Assembly: GCA_020630915.1 (NCBI GenBank)
Contig: JAHDIF010000006.1
Span: forward strand, 5,241 to 69,240
Reading direction: 5' to 3'
DNA: 64,000 nt
DNA from: Dokdonia sp.
Lineage (GTDB): Bacteria > Bacteroidota > Bacteroidia > Flavobacteriales > Flavobacteriaceae
In this document: piece by piece, positions 19,374 through 28,293 of the stretch
Layout of the letters: the number at the start of each line of letters is the position of its first letter
How positions within the stretch are numbered: the first letter of the stretch is position 1
Notes under the pieces: model-generated
Told to the model about the DNA's origin: nothing
The model's input: the letters and a program-made list of their open reading frames with translations, nothing else
Database searches by the model: none
Program-made: the position numbers and the translations under genes

Positions 19374-19895
19374 ATGAAAAATTTCAGAAAAAGCTGGGAA
19401 ATCACCAAAAATTGGCAATTACTATTTCCAACATTAGGAATACTTACATCACTTCTATGCGGTTACTTGATTGGTAAAAGAGTCATTACTTCCTTACCTA
19501 TCGGAAGTGATTTAGGAAAGTGCATATCACTTTGCGCACTTACCTTAGCTTTAGGATATCTATGTATACGTGTGAGCCTTTGGCTTTTTAAAAAACTTGA
19601 GAAAAAATGGATTGTGACCTATAGATGGGAATTTATAGCCATTTTTTTATGCTTTGCGATAACAGGTTCGACGGCTGGTAGGCTGTCTGATCCTCTCATG
19701 CAGATAATTGGTTTATCAAAAGAGGTGATCTCTGGATGGATTTACTGGCCTGTTAGAATACTGTTAATATTCCCTATTTATCAAGTATTATTAGTGATAT
19801 TTGGCTGGTGTTTTGGTCAATATAGATTTTTTATGCAATTTGCAAAAAAGATGATGTCCAGAATAGGTTTTGGTTTTTTAATTAAAAATCTTTAA
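19374..19895 (+). CDS. DUF6787-like integral membrane protein
   Basis: 173 residues with four predicted membrane segments (WQLLFPTLGILTSLLCGYLI, CISLCALTLALGYLCI, FIAIFLCFAITGSTAGRL, ILLIFPIYQVLLVIFGWCFG) and the opening MKNFRKSWEITKNW. I recall such proteins as DUF6787; function unknown. The start at 19374 is chosen because it gives the MKNFRKSW N-terminus; an in-frame start at 19356 sits against the previous stop. Its TAA overlaps the ATG of the next gene (TAATG), so translation is probably coupled. Confidence 0.75.
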   Translation: MKNFRKSWEITKNWQLLFPTLGILTSLLCGYLIGKRVITSLPIGSDLGKCISLCALTLALGYLCIRVSLWLFKKLEKKWIVTYRWEFIAIFLCFAITGSTAGRLSDPLMQIIGLSKEVISGWIYWPVRILLIFPIYQVLLVIFGWCFGQYRFFMQFAKKMMSRIGFGFLIKNL

Positions 19896-20224
19896 TGAAT
19901 AATAGGAGCAACATAGTAAAACATATTTTGGCATTATTGGTAGTGCTTACTATTTTGGTACCTAGTGGTCTAAGCCTAGCTCATACTCTTGAAAATCATG
20001 AACATTATGTACAATGTGATAATCCTTCTGATGTGCACGTCCATGAAAAGAATCAAGAATGTAAATTCAATCTTATAAATTATAATCAAGACGGAGTTTT
20101 TGCCCTCGTAAAAGCAACTTCTTTTGATTCCCTACCTTCTTTTTCTTATGTCATAACATACAATGACAATTCAGAAATTTCTGTATTAGAAAAAAAGAAT
20201 ACGAGAGGTCCTCCTGTTTGTTAA
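19895..20224 (+). CDS. Small exported His/Cys-rich protein, possible metal binder
   Basis: 109 residues with an N-terminal export signal (IVKHILALLVVLTILVPSG). The mature protein has a cluster of possible metal ligands in about 30 residues: HTLENHEHYVQCDN, then DVHVHEKNQECKF, and ends in Cys. No known family recognised. It is translationally coupled to the preceding membrane protein and lies 37 bp before a TonB receptor gene. The context suggests periplasmic metal (zinc or copper) handling; this is inference. Confidence 0.65.
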   Translation: MNNRSNIVKHILALLVVLTILVPSGLSLAHTLENHEHYVQCDNPSDVHVHEKNQECKFNLINYNQDGVFALVKATSFDSLPSFSYVITYNDNSEISVLEKKNTRGPPVC

Positions 20225-20261
20225 TTACTTTGAAAAAAAGTCATTAACTCAAACACTATAC

Positions 20262-22661
20262 ATGCGCCTATTCTTTGGAGCAATGCTATTATTAATATCT
20301 AGCATTGCAACCTCTCAAAACTGCCAGAACACGTTATCTGGTTACATTATAGATTTACACGATCAATCTCCGCTAGCTAATGCTACTATTATTCTGGCTG
20401 GAGCAGAGACCGCTGTAATTACAGATGAAAAAGGTTTTTACAGCATTTCTGGATTATGTGACGCCACGTACTCATTACAAATTTCGCATCCTGCTTGTAG
20501 TACACAAGCTGTGCGAGTTATTGTAAGAGGAGATACTGAACGCACAGTAAATATGGAACATCACCTTGAAGAATTAGGAGAAGTTTCAGTAATAGGTTCT
20601 GGAAATTCAAAGGCTAATAAAACTAGTCAAGAACAACAAGTGAGTACTGTTGCTTTGCAAGTAAATGCTGCTGGATCCATAGGCGATGCTCTAAAAGGAT
20701 TAAGTGGGGTTTCTAGTTTAAATACAGGGAATACGGTTGTAAAACCGGTTATTCAAGGTTTACATAGTAGTCGTGTAGTGTTAGTTACTGATGGAACTCG
20801 TTTACAAGATCAAGAATGGGGTGTAGAGCACGCGCCAAACATAGACATAAATAATGCAGGCAGCGTGAGTGTTGTTAAAGGAGCTTCTGCACTGCAATAC
20901 GGTGGAGACGCTATCGGAGGAACTATCATTATAAAGCCTCTAAGAGTACCTCAAGCAGATAGTTTATACGGAAGCACACTACTTACAGGAGCTTCAAACG
21001 GTCGCGGTGGAAGTATTACTTCTACACTTATAAAATCTTACAATTCTGGATGGTATGGGAGCATTCAAGGAACACTTAAACGATTTGGAGACTTCGAGAC
21101 TCCAGACTACATATTGAGTAATACAGGAGCTTATGAACGTGATCTAGCTTTAAGAGTTGGGGTGAATAAATTCTCGCACGGTATAGAGGCAAGTTATTCT
21201 ATATATAATAATGAGTTGGGAATTTTAAGAGCTTCGCACGTAGGAAGTGCAGCAGATCTAGCTAATGCTATTGCCAATACAGGAGTCCCAAATTTTACAG
21301 AAGATTTTACGTATGAAATAGACTCCCCAAAACAGGAAATAAAACATCAAACTGCAAAGATTAGCGCCTATAAACGATTTAACGATTTAGGTAAGTTGAG
21401 TTTTCAATATGATTATCAAAAAAATAATCGTCTAGAGTTTGACATTAGACGCGATAGTGATGATGTACGTCCTGCTATAGACTTAGAATTACGCACACAT
21501 ACTACAACTGTCGATTTTGACTACACTGCAGATAACACCATTGTTGCTAAGGCTGGCATCCTTGGTCGTGCACAAACAAACTTCCCAGATCCTGCAACAG
21601 GAATAAGAAGGTTAATTCCGGATTACGACCGCATAGATTTTGGAGCCTATCTGCTCGGGGCAAAAACCTTGAACGACTGGACCTTAGAAGGAGGCGTACG
21701 TTATGACTTTAATTTTATCGATGCACAAAAATTTTACAGAACCTCATTTTGGGAAGATCGTGGTTATGATGTTTTATTCCCAGAGCTTGTGATTGAAGAT
21801 CTTGGGACACAATTTTTGGTTAATCCTGAGTTTACCTTTCACAATATTTCTGCTACTGCAGGTGCTGGGTATGATCTAAGTGATACGTACAATCTTACCT
21901 TTAACTATGCTTTATCTAACCGTGCGCCTAACCCATCAGAACTTTTTAGTGATGGGTTACATCAGAGTGCGGCTAGAATAGAACTTGGCGATATACGATT
22001 TGACAAAGAAACCTCTCATAAGATATCTGTTGCGCTTTCGCGAAAGCATAATAACTGGTCATTTACGCTAGCTCCTTTTGCTAATTTCATATCAGACTTT
22101 ATACTTATTGAGCCTACTGGAAGCCAGCAAACACTACGCGGCAATTTTCCAGTATGGGAATACAGACAAACCAATGCGCGATTGCTAGGTATTGATATAG
22201 ACAATAGGTATATCATAAACGAATATCTAACGATGACTAACCAACTGTCTATAGTAAAAGGTCAAGATCGAACGCTCGATTTGCCACTTATCAATATTCC
22301 TCCTGTTAACACGACAAATCGTATTACCTATACTAATGAGAAATGGTACAACTTTAACTTCTGGATAGAGAGTCAGTATGTTTTTAGACAAAATGAGTTC
22401 CCAGACACAAACTTTCCCGTTTTTCTAGTTGAATCAAATCAGAATGTTACTGTCGATGTGAGCACCCCTCCAGAGGCATACCATTTACTTAACCTACGAG
22501 GGAAAGTAGATTTTTCCCTAAACACCACATCAAAGCTAGAAGTAGCGCTAGCTGTCAATAATCTTTTTGATACTACGTATCGTAACTATTTAAACAGACA
22601 AAGATTTTTTGCCGATGACCTTGGCAGAAATCTGAGTCTACAACTTAAAATCAATTATTAA
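20262..22661 (+). CDS. TonB-dependent receptor, possibly for a metal
   Basis: 799 residues: signal peptide (LFFGAMLLLISSIATSQ), a carboxypeptidase-like regulatory domain (LSGYIIDLHDQSPLANATIIL, about 25-105), plug domain (SIGDALKGLSGVSSL, IQGLHSSRVVLVTDGTRLQDQEWGVEHAP, VVKGASALQYGGDAIGGTI) and a 22-strand-type barrel ending in the aromatic NLSLQLKINY. No TonB-box was assigned. The barrel has a GLHQSAARIELGD segment like that of ZnuD zinc receptors, and the upstream neighbour is His-rich, so zinc is a plausible ligand; not proven. A perfect palindrome copy at 22034 is read as ALSRKH. Confidence 0.85.
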   Translation: MRLFFGAMLLLISSIATSQNCQNTLSGYIIDLHDQSPLANATIILAGAETAVITDEKGFYSISGLCDATYSLQISHPACSTQAVRVIVRGDTERTVNMEHHLEELGEVSVIGSGNSKANKTSQEQQVSTVALQVNAAGSIGDALKGLSGVSSLNTGNTVVKPVIQGLHSSRVVLVTDGTRLQDQEWGVEHAPNIDINNAGSVSVVKGASALQYGGDAIGGTIIIKPLRVPQADSLYGSTLLTGASNGRGGSITSTLIKSYNSGWYGSIQGTLKRFGDFETPDYILSNTGAYERDLALRVGVNKFSHGIEASYSIYNNELGILRASHVGSAADLANAIANTGVPNFTEDFTYEIDSPKQEIKHQTAKISAYKRFNDLGKLSFQYDYQKNNRLEFDIRRDSDDVRPAIDLELRTHTTTVDFDYTADNTIVAKAGILGRAQTNFPDPATGIRRLIPDYDRIDFGAYLLGAKTLNDWTLEGGVRYDFNFIDAQKFYRTSFWEDRGYDVLFPELVIEDLGTQFLVNPEFTFHNISATAGAGYDLSDTYNLTFNYALSNRAPNPSELFSDGLHQSAARIELGDIRFDKETSHKISVALSRKHNNWSFTLAPFANFISDFILIEPTGSQQTLRGNFPVWEYRQTNARLLGIDIDNRYIINEYLTMTNQLSIVKGQDRTLDLPLINIPPVNTTNRITYTNEKWYNFNFWIESQYVFRQNEFPDTNFPVFLVESNQNVTVDVSTPPEAYHLLNLRGKVDFSLNTTSKLEVALAVNNLFDTTYRNYLNRQRFFADDLGRNLSLQLKINY

Positions 22662-22686
22662 TAATACCACTATTAAAACAATTCTT

Positions 22687-23244
22687 ATGAAAACTATGAA
22701 ATCTTTAAAAATTTATGCACTCGCACTTACAGCAGCTGTACTAACATTTTCATGTGACAATGACGATGATACTCCAGAGGCTGTAAATGAAGAAGAGGTA
22801 ATAACTACCTTACGTGTGCAGCTGTCAAGTGCTGCAGGATCTGTAACGCTACAAAGTGTTGATGCAGATGGAGATGGCCCAGACGCACCAGTCGTTTCTG
22901 TAGTAGGTACCATTGTTGCAAATACAGAGTACGCAGGTACCGTTACTTTTTTAAACGAAACAGAATCACCTGCAGAAGATATTACCGAAGAAGTCGAGGA
23001 AGAAAGTAATGAGCATCAGGTTTTTTTTACAGCCAGTGCTGGTCTTAATGTAACAACAGTTTACGGAAACTTTGATGGTGATGGTAACCCATTAGGAACT
23101 GTTCTCACACTCACTACGGGTGATGTTAGTACTGGTAATTTTACAGTAACACTTCGTCACGAACCTACAAAGCCTAATACAGGTCTTGCAGATGCTGGAG
23201 GAGAAACTGACATAGAAGTAACATTCCCTATAACTGTAGAGTAA
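22687..23244 (+). CDS. Acidic surface lipoprotein paired with the TonB receptor
   Basis: 185 residues. Lipoprotein signal with Cys near 23 (AVLTFSCDNDDD), then an acidic Asp/Glu/Thr-rich beta protein (VDADGDGPDAPVV, VEEESNEHQVFF). Placed 25 bp after the receptor and before a terminator, it is the likely surface partner of the receptor. Similar lipoproteins in Flavobacteriia carry a 'type 1 periplasmic binding fold' label, which I recall but cannot confirm. Acidic residues after the lipid Cys fit a surface-export signal for Bacteroidetes lipoproteins. Confidence 0.7.
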   Translation: MKTMKSLKIYALALTAAVLTFSCDNDDDTPEAVNEEEVITTLRVQLSSAAGSVTLQSVDADGDGPDAPVVSVVGTIVANTEYAGTVTFLNETESPAEDITEEVEEESNEHQVFFTASAGLNVTTVYGNFDGDGNPLGTVLTLTTGDVSTGNFTVTLRHEPTKPNTGLADAGGETDIEVTFPITVE

Positions 23245-23272
23245 TTTTGGGTAATTATAAGCTTAGGAATGC

Positions 23273-23303
23273 AGTCCGCCTTTAACTAGGCGGACTTTTT
23301 TAT
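23273..23303 (+). terminator. Intrinsic terminator ending the TonB receptor operon
   Basis: Stem AGTCCGCC / GGCGGACT with an eight-base loop and a T-rich tail. Confidence 0.88.
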
Positions 23304-23310
23304 TTTATCT

Positions 23311-24852
23311 CTATTGCTGTTGCTCTTGAGGCTGTTCTGGTTTTGCAAATAAATCCATAAACGCACGTCCTAAAAACTGTACAACATCACTTGCCATTAA
23401 ACTTTCTATGCCGTATTGATTAATCGCTATATCTGCAGCAGTACCGTGAAAATAAATACCCATCATCGTAGCTTCCATAGGATGATATCCTTGAGCTAGG
23501 AGTCCGGTAATCACACCTGTTAAAACATCTCCGGTTCCAGCCGTAGATAATCCTGGATTTCCTGAATCGTTTATATAAAGTTTCATATCATAGGTTGTAA
23601 TGGTGTTTGCGCCTTTCATCACTACTATTACGTCGTGTTTTTTAGCAAACTTGGCAGTCTTCTCAATTCTATCAAAATCATCTTCCCACTCGCCTATAAG
23701 ACGTTTAAGCTCTCCAAAGTGAGGTGTGAAAATTGAAAGTTTAGGGACATACTCCATAAAAGATGGGTTTACTGCTACGATATTTATAGCATCTGCATCT
23801 ATTACGATAGGTTGTTGTTGTTCTTTTAAAAACTGCTCTACAGCACTCACCGTTTTTGTATCTGTTCCCATTCCAGGTCCAATAGCAATTGCATTTGCGA
23901 TGGTTTCAAAATCTATTTCTTCAAAGACCTTTCCATTAAAATTGTCTGTCTCCGCCATTACTTCTGGTAAGGCAGTCTGTAAAATAGGCACACCAAATTG
24001 AGGGACGTAAGCAGTTACTAAACCACTCCCTGCACGCATAGCAGCTTTGCTGGCCAGAATAACCGCTCCCATCTTACCGTAGCTACCTCCAATAATGAGA
24101 CTATGCCCAAACATTCCTTTATGAGAATACTCTGGCCTTGGTCTATACATTTGTAAAACTTCCTGCTTCCCTATAAGCTCCATATCTGTAGGTGTGGTTG
24201 CTAGATATTCTGGATCCAGACCAATATCTAACACATCCCACATACCTGCCTGAGGACCTGTAGCTGGAAGGAAAAACGGGAGTTTAGGAGCTTGAAAACT
24301 AAGGGTAAACCTTGGATTAATAATCACATCTCCTTCCTGCGGACTCATATCCATATACATTCCAGAAGGAATATCAACACTTAAAATATAGGCCTTACTG
24401 TCATTGATCGCTGTAAATAACTTTTTTAACCAATCTTGTGGTGTTCTATTGAGACCTATCCCAAAAATTGCATCTACAATTATATCTTGAGACGTAAGTT
24501 CTGGAAGCTCACTCTTTTCTGTAAGTACTACCGGCCAATCTTTTGTTGCAGATTTTAATCTATCATATGCCTCTAGAAAATCTGGAACTCTCTTATCGTT
24601 ATAATTTACAACATACGTAGTAACATTATAATTATTCTCTATAAGGTATCGTGATAAAACCATACCGTCTCCTCCATTATTTCCGATACCGCAAAATACT
24701 TTTATAGGCACTTTTCCTCCTTGCAATCGCTGGTGCATCCACTCATATATATAACCTCCTGCTCGTTCCATCAAATTAATAGATGGGATTCCCTCCTTTT
24801 GCTCTGTAACTTTATCTGCTTCGTAAATTTGAGCTCTGCTATATATTTTCAT
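23311..24852 (-). CDS. nnr: Bifunctional NAD(P)HX epimerase / ADP-dependent dehydratase
   Basis: 513 residues, cytoplasmic metabolite repair enzyme restoring damaged hydrated NAD(P)H. The N-terminal YjeF epimerase half (about 1-210) has SINLMERAGGYIYEW, GIGNNGGDGMVLSRYL and DAIFGIGLNR. The C-terminal ribokinase-like dehydratase half (about 220-500) has YSHKGMFGHSLIIGGSYGKMGA, VIDADAIN, TPHFGELKRL and the catalytic GLSTAGTGDVLTGVI. Tail is Gln-rich. Its stop lies just beyond the convergent terminator. Confidence 0.95.
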   Translation of the reverse strand: MKIYSRAQIYEADKVTEQKEGIPSINLMERAGGYIYEWMHQRLQGGKVPIKVFCGIGNNGGDGMVLSRYLIENNYNVTTYVVNYNDKRVPDFLEAYDRLKSATKDWPVVLTEKSELPELTSQDIIVDAIFGIGLNRTPQDWLKKLFTAINDSKAYILSVDIPSGMYMDMSPQEGDVIINPRFTLSFQAPKLPFFLPATGPQAGMWDVLDIGLDPEYLATTPTDMELIGKQEVLQMYRPRPEYSHKGMFGHSLIIGGSYGKMGAVILASKAAMRAGSGLVTAYVPQFGVPILQTALPEVMAETDNFNGKVFEEIDFETIANAIAIGPGMGTDTKTVSAVEQFLKEQQQPIVIDADAINIVAVNPSFMEYVPKLSIFTPHFGELKRLIGEWEDDFDRIEKTAKFAKKHDVIVVMKGANTITTYDMKLYINDSGNPGLSTAGTGDVLTGVITGLLAQGYHPMEATMMGIYFHGTAADIAINQYGIESLMASDVVQFLGRAFMDLFAKPEQPQEQQQ

Positions 24853-25108
24853 CAGTCTATTTATTGTTTTATTTGATGGTCAGGTATACTTGACCTTTAA
24901 ACATGTTGTTTGGTACTATCCTTTTGCACGTATGGCTCATTTTATAAAAACGTTTTCGTATTTCATTATCCTTTCGCGAAAGCATAAAAATTAACCACTT
25001 CTTCAAAAAAACACAATCTAAACATACTCATTTTGTCAAATCCCTAAAAATGAGCATACACCCTTGTGTGGTCTTGTAAAAATACTACATTTAACACGTA
25101 CAAACGGT

Positions 25109-25183
25109 ATGAAAATAACGCAACACATATTCCTTTTAACTTCTGCTATTATTTCTGGCACAGGAACCCCATTGGGGTCATAG
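25109..25183 (+). CDS. Putative Thr/Ile leader peptide of the thr operon
   Basis: A 24-codon ORF 142 bp upstream of the bifunctional aspartokinase gene. It starts MKITQHIFLLTSAIIS and continues with Gly-Thr-Gly-Thr-Pro: four Thr and four Ile codons among 24. The operon makes threonine, the precursor of isoleucine, so this fits an attenuation leader like that of enteric thrA. The ACCCC-ATT-GGGGT hairpin (25166-25178) overlaps its last codons, and further hairpins follow at 25244-25257 and 25289-25308. No classic T-tract terminator follows, so the mechanism is uncertain. Confidence 0.6.
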   Translation: MKITQHIFLLTSAIISGTGTPLGS

Positions 25184-25243
25184 TCTATTACTTATCATCC
25201 GTTCCTATTCCTATTTTTTAGGATTTTCAAAACTTATTTCATA

Positions 25244-25257
25244 CTCGCTAATGCGAG
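25244..25257 (+). promoter_or_regulatory. Leader hairpin upstream of thrA
   Basis: CTCGC-TAAT-GCGAG, a perfect 5-bp stem between the leader peptide and thrA. A further stem ATTCCC / GGGAAT lies at 25289-25308, about 17 bp before the thrA start. Either could be part of an attenuation or translation-control switch; neither has a convincing T-tract. Confidence 0.45.
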
Positions 25258-25325
25258 AATTTACAAAGATTAGATTACTAATTATAAGATTCCCCCCTTC
25301 GAGGGAATAAAAAAGTATTTTTATT

Positions 25326-27767
25326 ATGCGTGTACTCAAATTTGGTGGTACTTCAGTAGGTAGTACAAAAAACATACAGAAAGTGATCAAGATCGTTGCT
25401 CACAGTTCTGAATCTGATCGTTGCCTTGTGGTCGTTTCTGCATTTAGTGGGATTACCAATAAGCTCCTAACTGCTGGTTCTCTTGCTGCAGCAAAAAAAG
25501 ATGACTATATAGATATCTTTAAACAGGTGAGTGATACTCATTCTGCTTTTGCGAAAGAGTTAACGAACTCTAATCCTGAGATTCTAGCAACCGTTAGCAA
25601 GTTAATGAGTGACTTGGAGGCATTACTTCAAGGGATCTTCTTGATAAACGAATTGTCTCCAATGACATTAGACAAACTTGCTTCTTTTGGAGAACGCACT
25701 AGCGCTATTATCATTACAGCAGCTTTTAAAACAGAAGGTATACCAGCCTCATATAAAGACAGTAGAGAATTAATCATTACAAATGAGCAATACACAAAGG
25801 CTGCTGTTCTTTATGACAAAACCAATCAAAATATTCAAGAGCATTTTAACCACTCAGACGCACAAGTAACCATATTTCCAGGATTTATTTCGAGTTCAGA
25901 ACAAGGACAAATTACAACCTTAGGAAGAGGTGGTTCTGACTATACGGCAGCAATTCTAGCAGCCGCTTTAGATGTAAAGGCTTTAGAAATATGGACAGAT
26001 GTGAGCGGAATGTACTCTGCGAACCCTAAACTGGTAAAACAAGCAAAACCCATTAAAAGTATCTCGTATCACGAGGCTATGGAACTATCACATTTTGGAG
26101 CTAAGGTTCTCTATCCACCTACCATTGCTCCGGTAATGCAAAAAGACATTCCATTATATATTAAAAATACCATGGAACCTGAAGCCTATGGAACTAAAAT
26201 CTCCTTAGACTCCAATGGCAACAATCAACCTATCAAAGGTATCAGTCATATAGAAAATATTGCGCTGCTCACTTTAGAAGGCGCCGGATTGATAGGCCTT
26301 TCTGGGGTTTCTAAACGACTTTTTGAAACCTTGTCTATTCATCATATTAATGTTGTATTAATTACACAAGCTTCTAGTGAACATAGCATATGCGTGGGAA
26401 TAGACGCTCATCAAGCCCAGATCGCTCAGGAAGCAATAGATGCTGAGTTTGCCTATGAAATTTCTCAATATAAAATTGACCCCATAGTTGTAGAGAAGGA
26501 CCTAGCAATTATTGCCCTCGTAGGCGAGCGGATGAAAAGCCATCAAGGAGTTGCGGGCAGAATGTTTAGAACTCTAGGTAAAAACAATGTAAATATTAGA
26601 GCTATTGCACAAGGAGCAAGTGAAAAGAATATAAGTGCAGTAATCGCTCAAAAAGATGTTAAAAAAGCGCTTAATAGTTTGCACGAACGTTTCTTTGAGG
26701 ATCAACACAAGCAGCTTAACCTGTTCATTATGGGCGTTGGAAATGTAGGTGGACGCTTGATGGCTCAAATTGCACAACAACAAGAGTATCTTTTAAACAA
26801 TCTCAATCTCAACTTAAGAGTCTTAGGTATATCTAATAGCCGAAAAATGATACTTCAAGAAGAGGGTATTAACCTTAAAAACTGGCAAGAACTTTTGGAT
26901 AACGGTGAGGAAGCAAGTATGGTACGCTTTCGCGAAAGCGCTATAAACCTCAATATACGCAACTCTGTATTTGTAGACGTAACAGCAAACGAAGAGGTAG
27001 CAATGACTTATGGAGACTATTTAAGAAATAGCATTGCTGTAGTGGCCTGTAACAAAATAGCTTGTGCCAGCACCTTTGAAAACTACAGTGAACTTAAAGA
27101 ACTAAGTAAGAAGTACAATACTCAATTTATGTTTGAAACCAATGTGGGTGCTGGACTACCCATTATTGATACGCTAGGTAATCTTATTGCCTCTGGAGAC
27201 AAAATAACACGCATTCAAGCCGTCCTTTCTGGAAGCCTGAATTTTGTTTTTAATAACTTTAAAAGCGGTGACAGTTTTCACGATGTTGTGCAACAAGCCA
27301 AAACAGAGGGCTATACAGAGCCCGATCCCAGAATTGATTTGAGCGGTGTAGATGTGGCGCGCAAAATATTGATTCTAGCAAGAGAATCTGGATTAAAACT
27401 TAATTTAGAAGACATCACAAACGAGCCATTTCTAACCCAGAACAATCTCGAAAGTACAGACGTCCCACACTTTTTTGAAACATTAAAAGAAGATGCTAGT
27501 CATTTTGAAAAGCTGGTTGCAGATGCCGATTCAAAGGGAGAACGTCTTAAGTACGTCGCAGAGCTTAACAACGGCAAGGCCAGTGTAGGTTTGCAATCTG
27601 TTGGTCCAGAAAGTGATTTTTACAAGCTAGAAGGAAAAGATAATATTGTACTTTTCTACACAGAAAGATACCCAGATCAACCGCTCATTGTAAAAGGTGC
27701 GGGTGCTGGTGGCGATGTTACGGCAAGCGGTTTATTTTCTGATATTATACGATTGAGACAGAATTAA
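25326..27767 (+). CDS. thrA: Bifunctional aspartokinase / homoserine dehydrogenase
   Basis: 813 residues, catalysing the first and third steps from aspartate to threonine. Aspartokinase domain at 1-290: KFGGTSVGS at 4-12, SFGERTSA, GRGGSDYTA and the Mg/substrate segment EIWTDVSGMYSANPK. Two ACT regulatory domains at about 300-455 suggest threonine feedback. Homoserine dehydrogenase from about 465: MGVGNVGG (NADP motif), DVTANEEVA, VACNKIACA and SGSLNFVFNNF. A perfect palindrome copy at 26926 is read as VRFRES in the dehydrogenase part. Heads the thr operon downstream of a leader. Confidence 0.97.
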   Translation: MRVLKFGGTSVGSTKNIQKVIKIVAHSSESDRCLVVVSAFSGITNKLLTAGSLAAAKKDDYIDIFKQVSDTHSAFAKELTNSNPEILATVSKLMSDLEALLQGIFLINELSPMTLDKLASFGERTSAIIITAAFKTEGIPASYKDSRELIITNEQYTKAAVLYDKTNQNIQEHFNHSDAQVTIFPGFISSSEQGQITTLGRGGSDYTAAILAAALDVKALEIWTDVSGMYSANPKLVKQAKPIKSISYHEAMELSHFGAKVLYPPTIAPVMQKDIPLYIKNTMEPEAYGTKISLDSNGNNQPIKGISHIENIALLTLEGAGLIGLSGVSKRLFETLSIHHINVVLITQASSEHSICVGIDAHQAQIAQEAIDAEFAYEISQYKIDPIVVEKDLAIIALVGERMKSHQGVAGRMFRTLGKNNVNIRAIAQGASEKNISAVIAQKDVKKALNSLHERFFEDQHKQLNLFIMGVGNVGGRLMAQIAQQQEYLLNNLNLNLRVLGISNSRKMILQEEGINLKNWQELLDNGEEASMVRFRESAINLNIRNSVFVDVTANEEVAMTYGDYLRNSIAVVACNKIACASTFENYSELKELSKKYNTQFMFETNVGAGLPIIDTLGNLIASGDKITRIQAVLSGSLNFVFNNFKSGDSFHDVVQQAKTEGYTEPDPRIDLSGVDVARKILILARESGLKLNLEDITNEPFLTQNNLESTDVPHFFETLKEDASHFEKLVADADSKGERLKYVAELNNGKASVGLQSVGPESDFYKLEGKDNIVLFYTERYPDQPLIVKGAGAGGDVTASGLFSDIIRLRQN

Positions 27768-27843
27768 ATAAAGTACTAGATCTCGGAAATAAAGGGTATA
27801 GGATTATAAGCTTGGTTCAATGACAGGAAGATTTAGAACAAAT

Positions 27844-27913
27844 CAAATACCAAAAATCAAATCACAAATTTCAAAAAATAAAAACCAAATCAAAACACCT
27901 AATACCGAATCTC
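27844..27913. repeat. Left 7-bp periodic repeat array (CAAATNN orientation)
   Basis: Ten consecutive 7-base units between thrA and the four-helix-bundle gene, for example CAAATAC, CAAAAAT, CAAATCA, CAAATTT, CAAAAAA, TAAAAAC, CAAATCA. The unit CAAATCACAAATT at 27858-27870 is the exact reverse complement of 28295-28307 on the other side of the gene. Confidence 0.75.
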
Positions 27914-27925
27914 AAAAATAAATAG

Positions 27926-28282
27926 ATGTCTAGAATATACGACCTAGAGGAAAGAACTTTTGTATTTGCAAAAAATGTGCGAGCTCTAATTTATGAGTTA
28001 CCTAAAAGCACTCCTAATACTGAAGATGGCAAACAAGTTGTTCGCTCTTCTGGTTCTGTGGCTGCAAATTATATAGAGGCTAACGAACACCTAAGCAATA
28101 AGGACTTTGATTACAGAGCCAAAATATGCCGTAAGGAAGCAAAAGAAACTGTTTTGTGGTTAAAACTTTTAGACAATGAGTTTAACCATAATTTCAAGCA
28201 AAAAATATCAGAACTCACTCAGGAAGCAGATGAATTAAAACGTATATTTTCAGCAATTATAGAGAAACGTAAAAACAACTAG
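27926..28282 (+). CDS. Four-helix-bundle protein (S23/IVP family)
   Basis: 118 residues, four predicted amphipathic helices. Family motifs: DLEERTFVFAKNVRALI at the N-terminus, KQVVRSSGSVAANYIEANE in the middle (VxRSSxSxxANxxEA), DFDYRAKICRKEAKETVLWLKLL and a basic C-terminus. The family includes proteins encoded in 23S rRNA intervening sequences and the accessory protein of diversity-generating retroelements; its own function is mostly unknown. It interrupts thrA-thrB and is bracketed by inverted 7-bp repeat arrays, which suggests insertion as a unit. No reverse transcriptase or rRNA is nearby. Confidence 0.88.
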   Translation: MSRIYDLEERTFVFAKNVRALIYELPKSTPNTEDGKQVVRSSGSVAANYIEANEHLSNKDFDYRAKICRKEAKETVLWLKLLDNEFNHNFKQKISELTQEADELKRIFSAIIEKRKNN

Positions 28283-28293
28283 GACGAAACAAA

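Noticed and set aside
25289-25308. Intrinsic terminator directly before thrA
   Set aside because: The stem ATTCCC/GGGAAT is followed by A-rich rather than T-rich sequence, so it is listed only as a leader hairpin.
27926-28282. Diversity-generating retroelement
   Set aside because: The four-helix-bundle protein resembles the accessory protein family, but no reverse transcriptase or template/variable repeat pair is visible.
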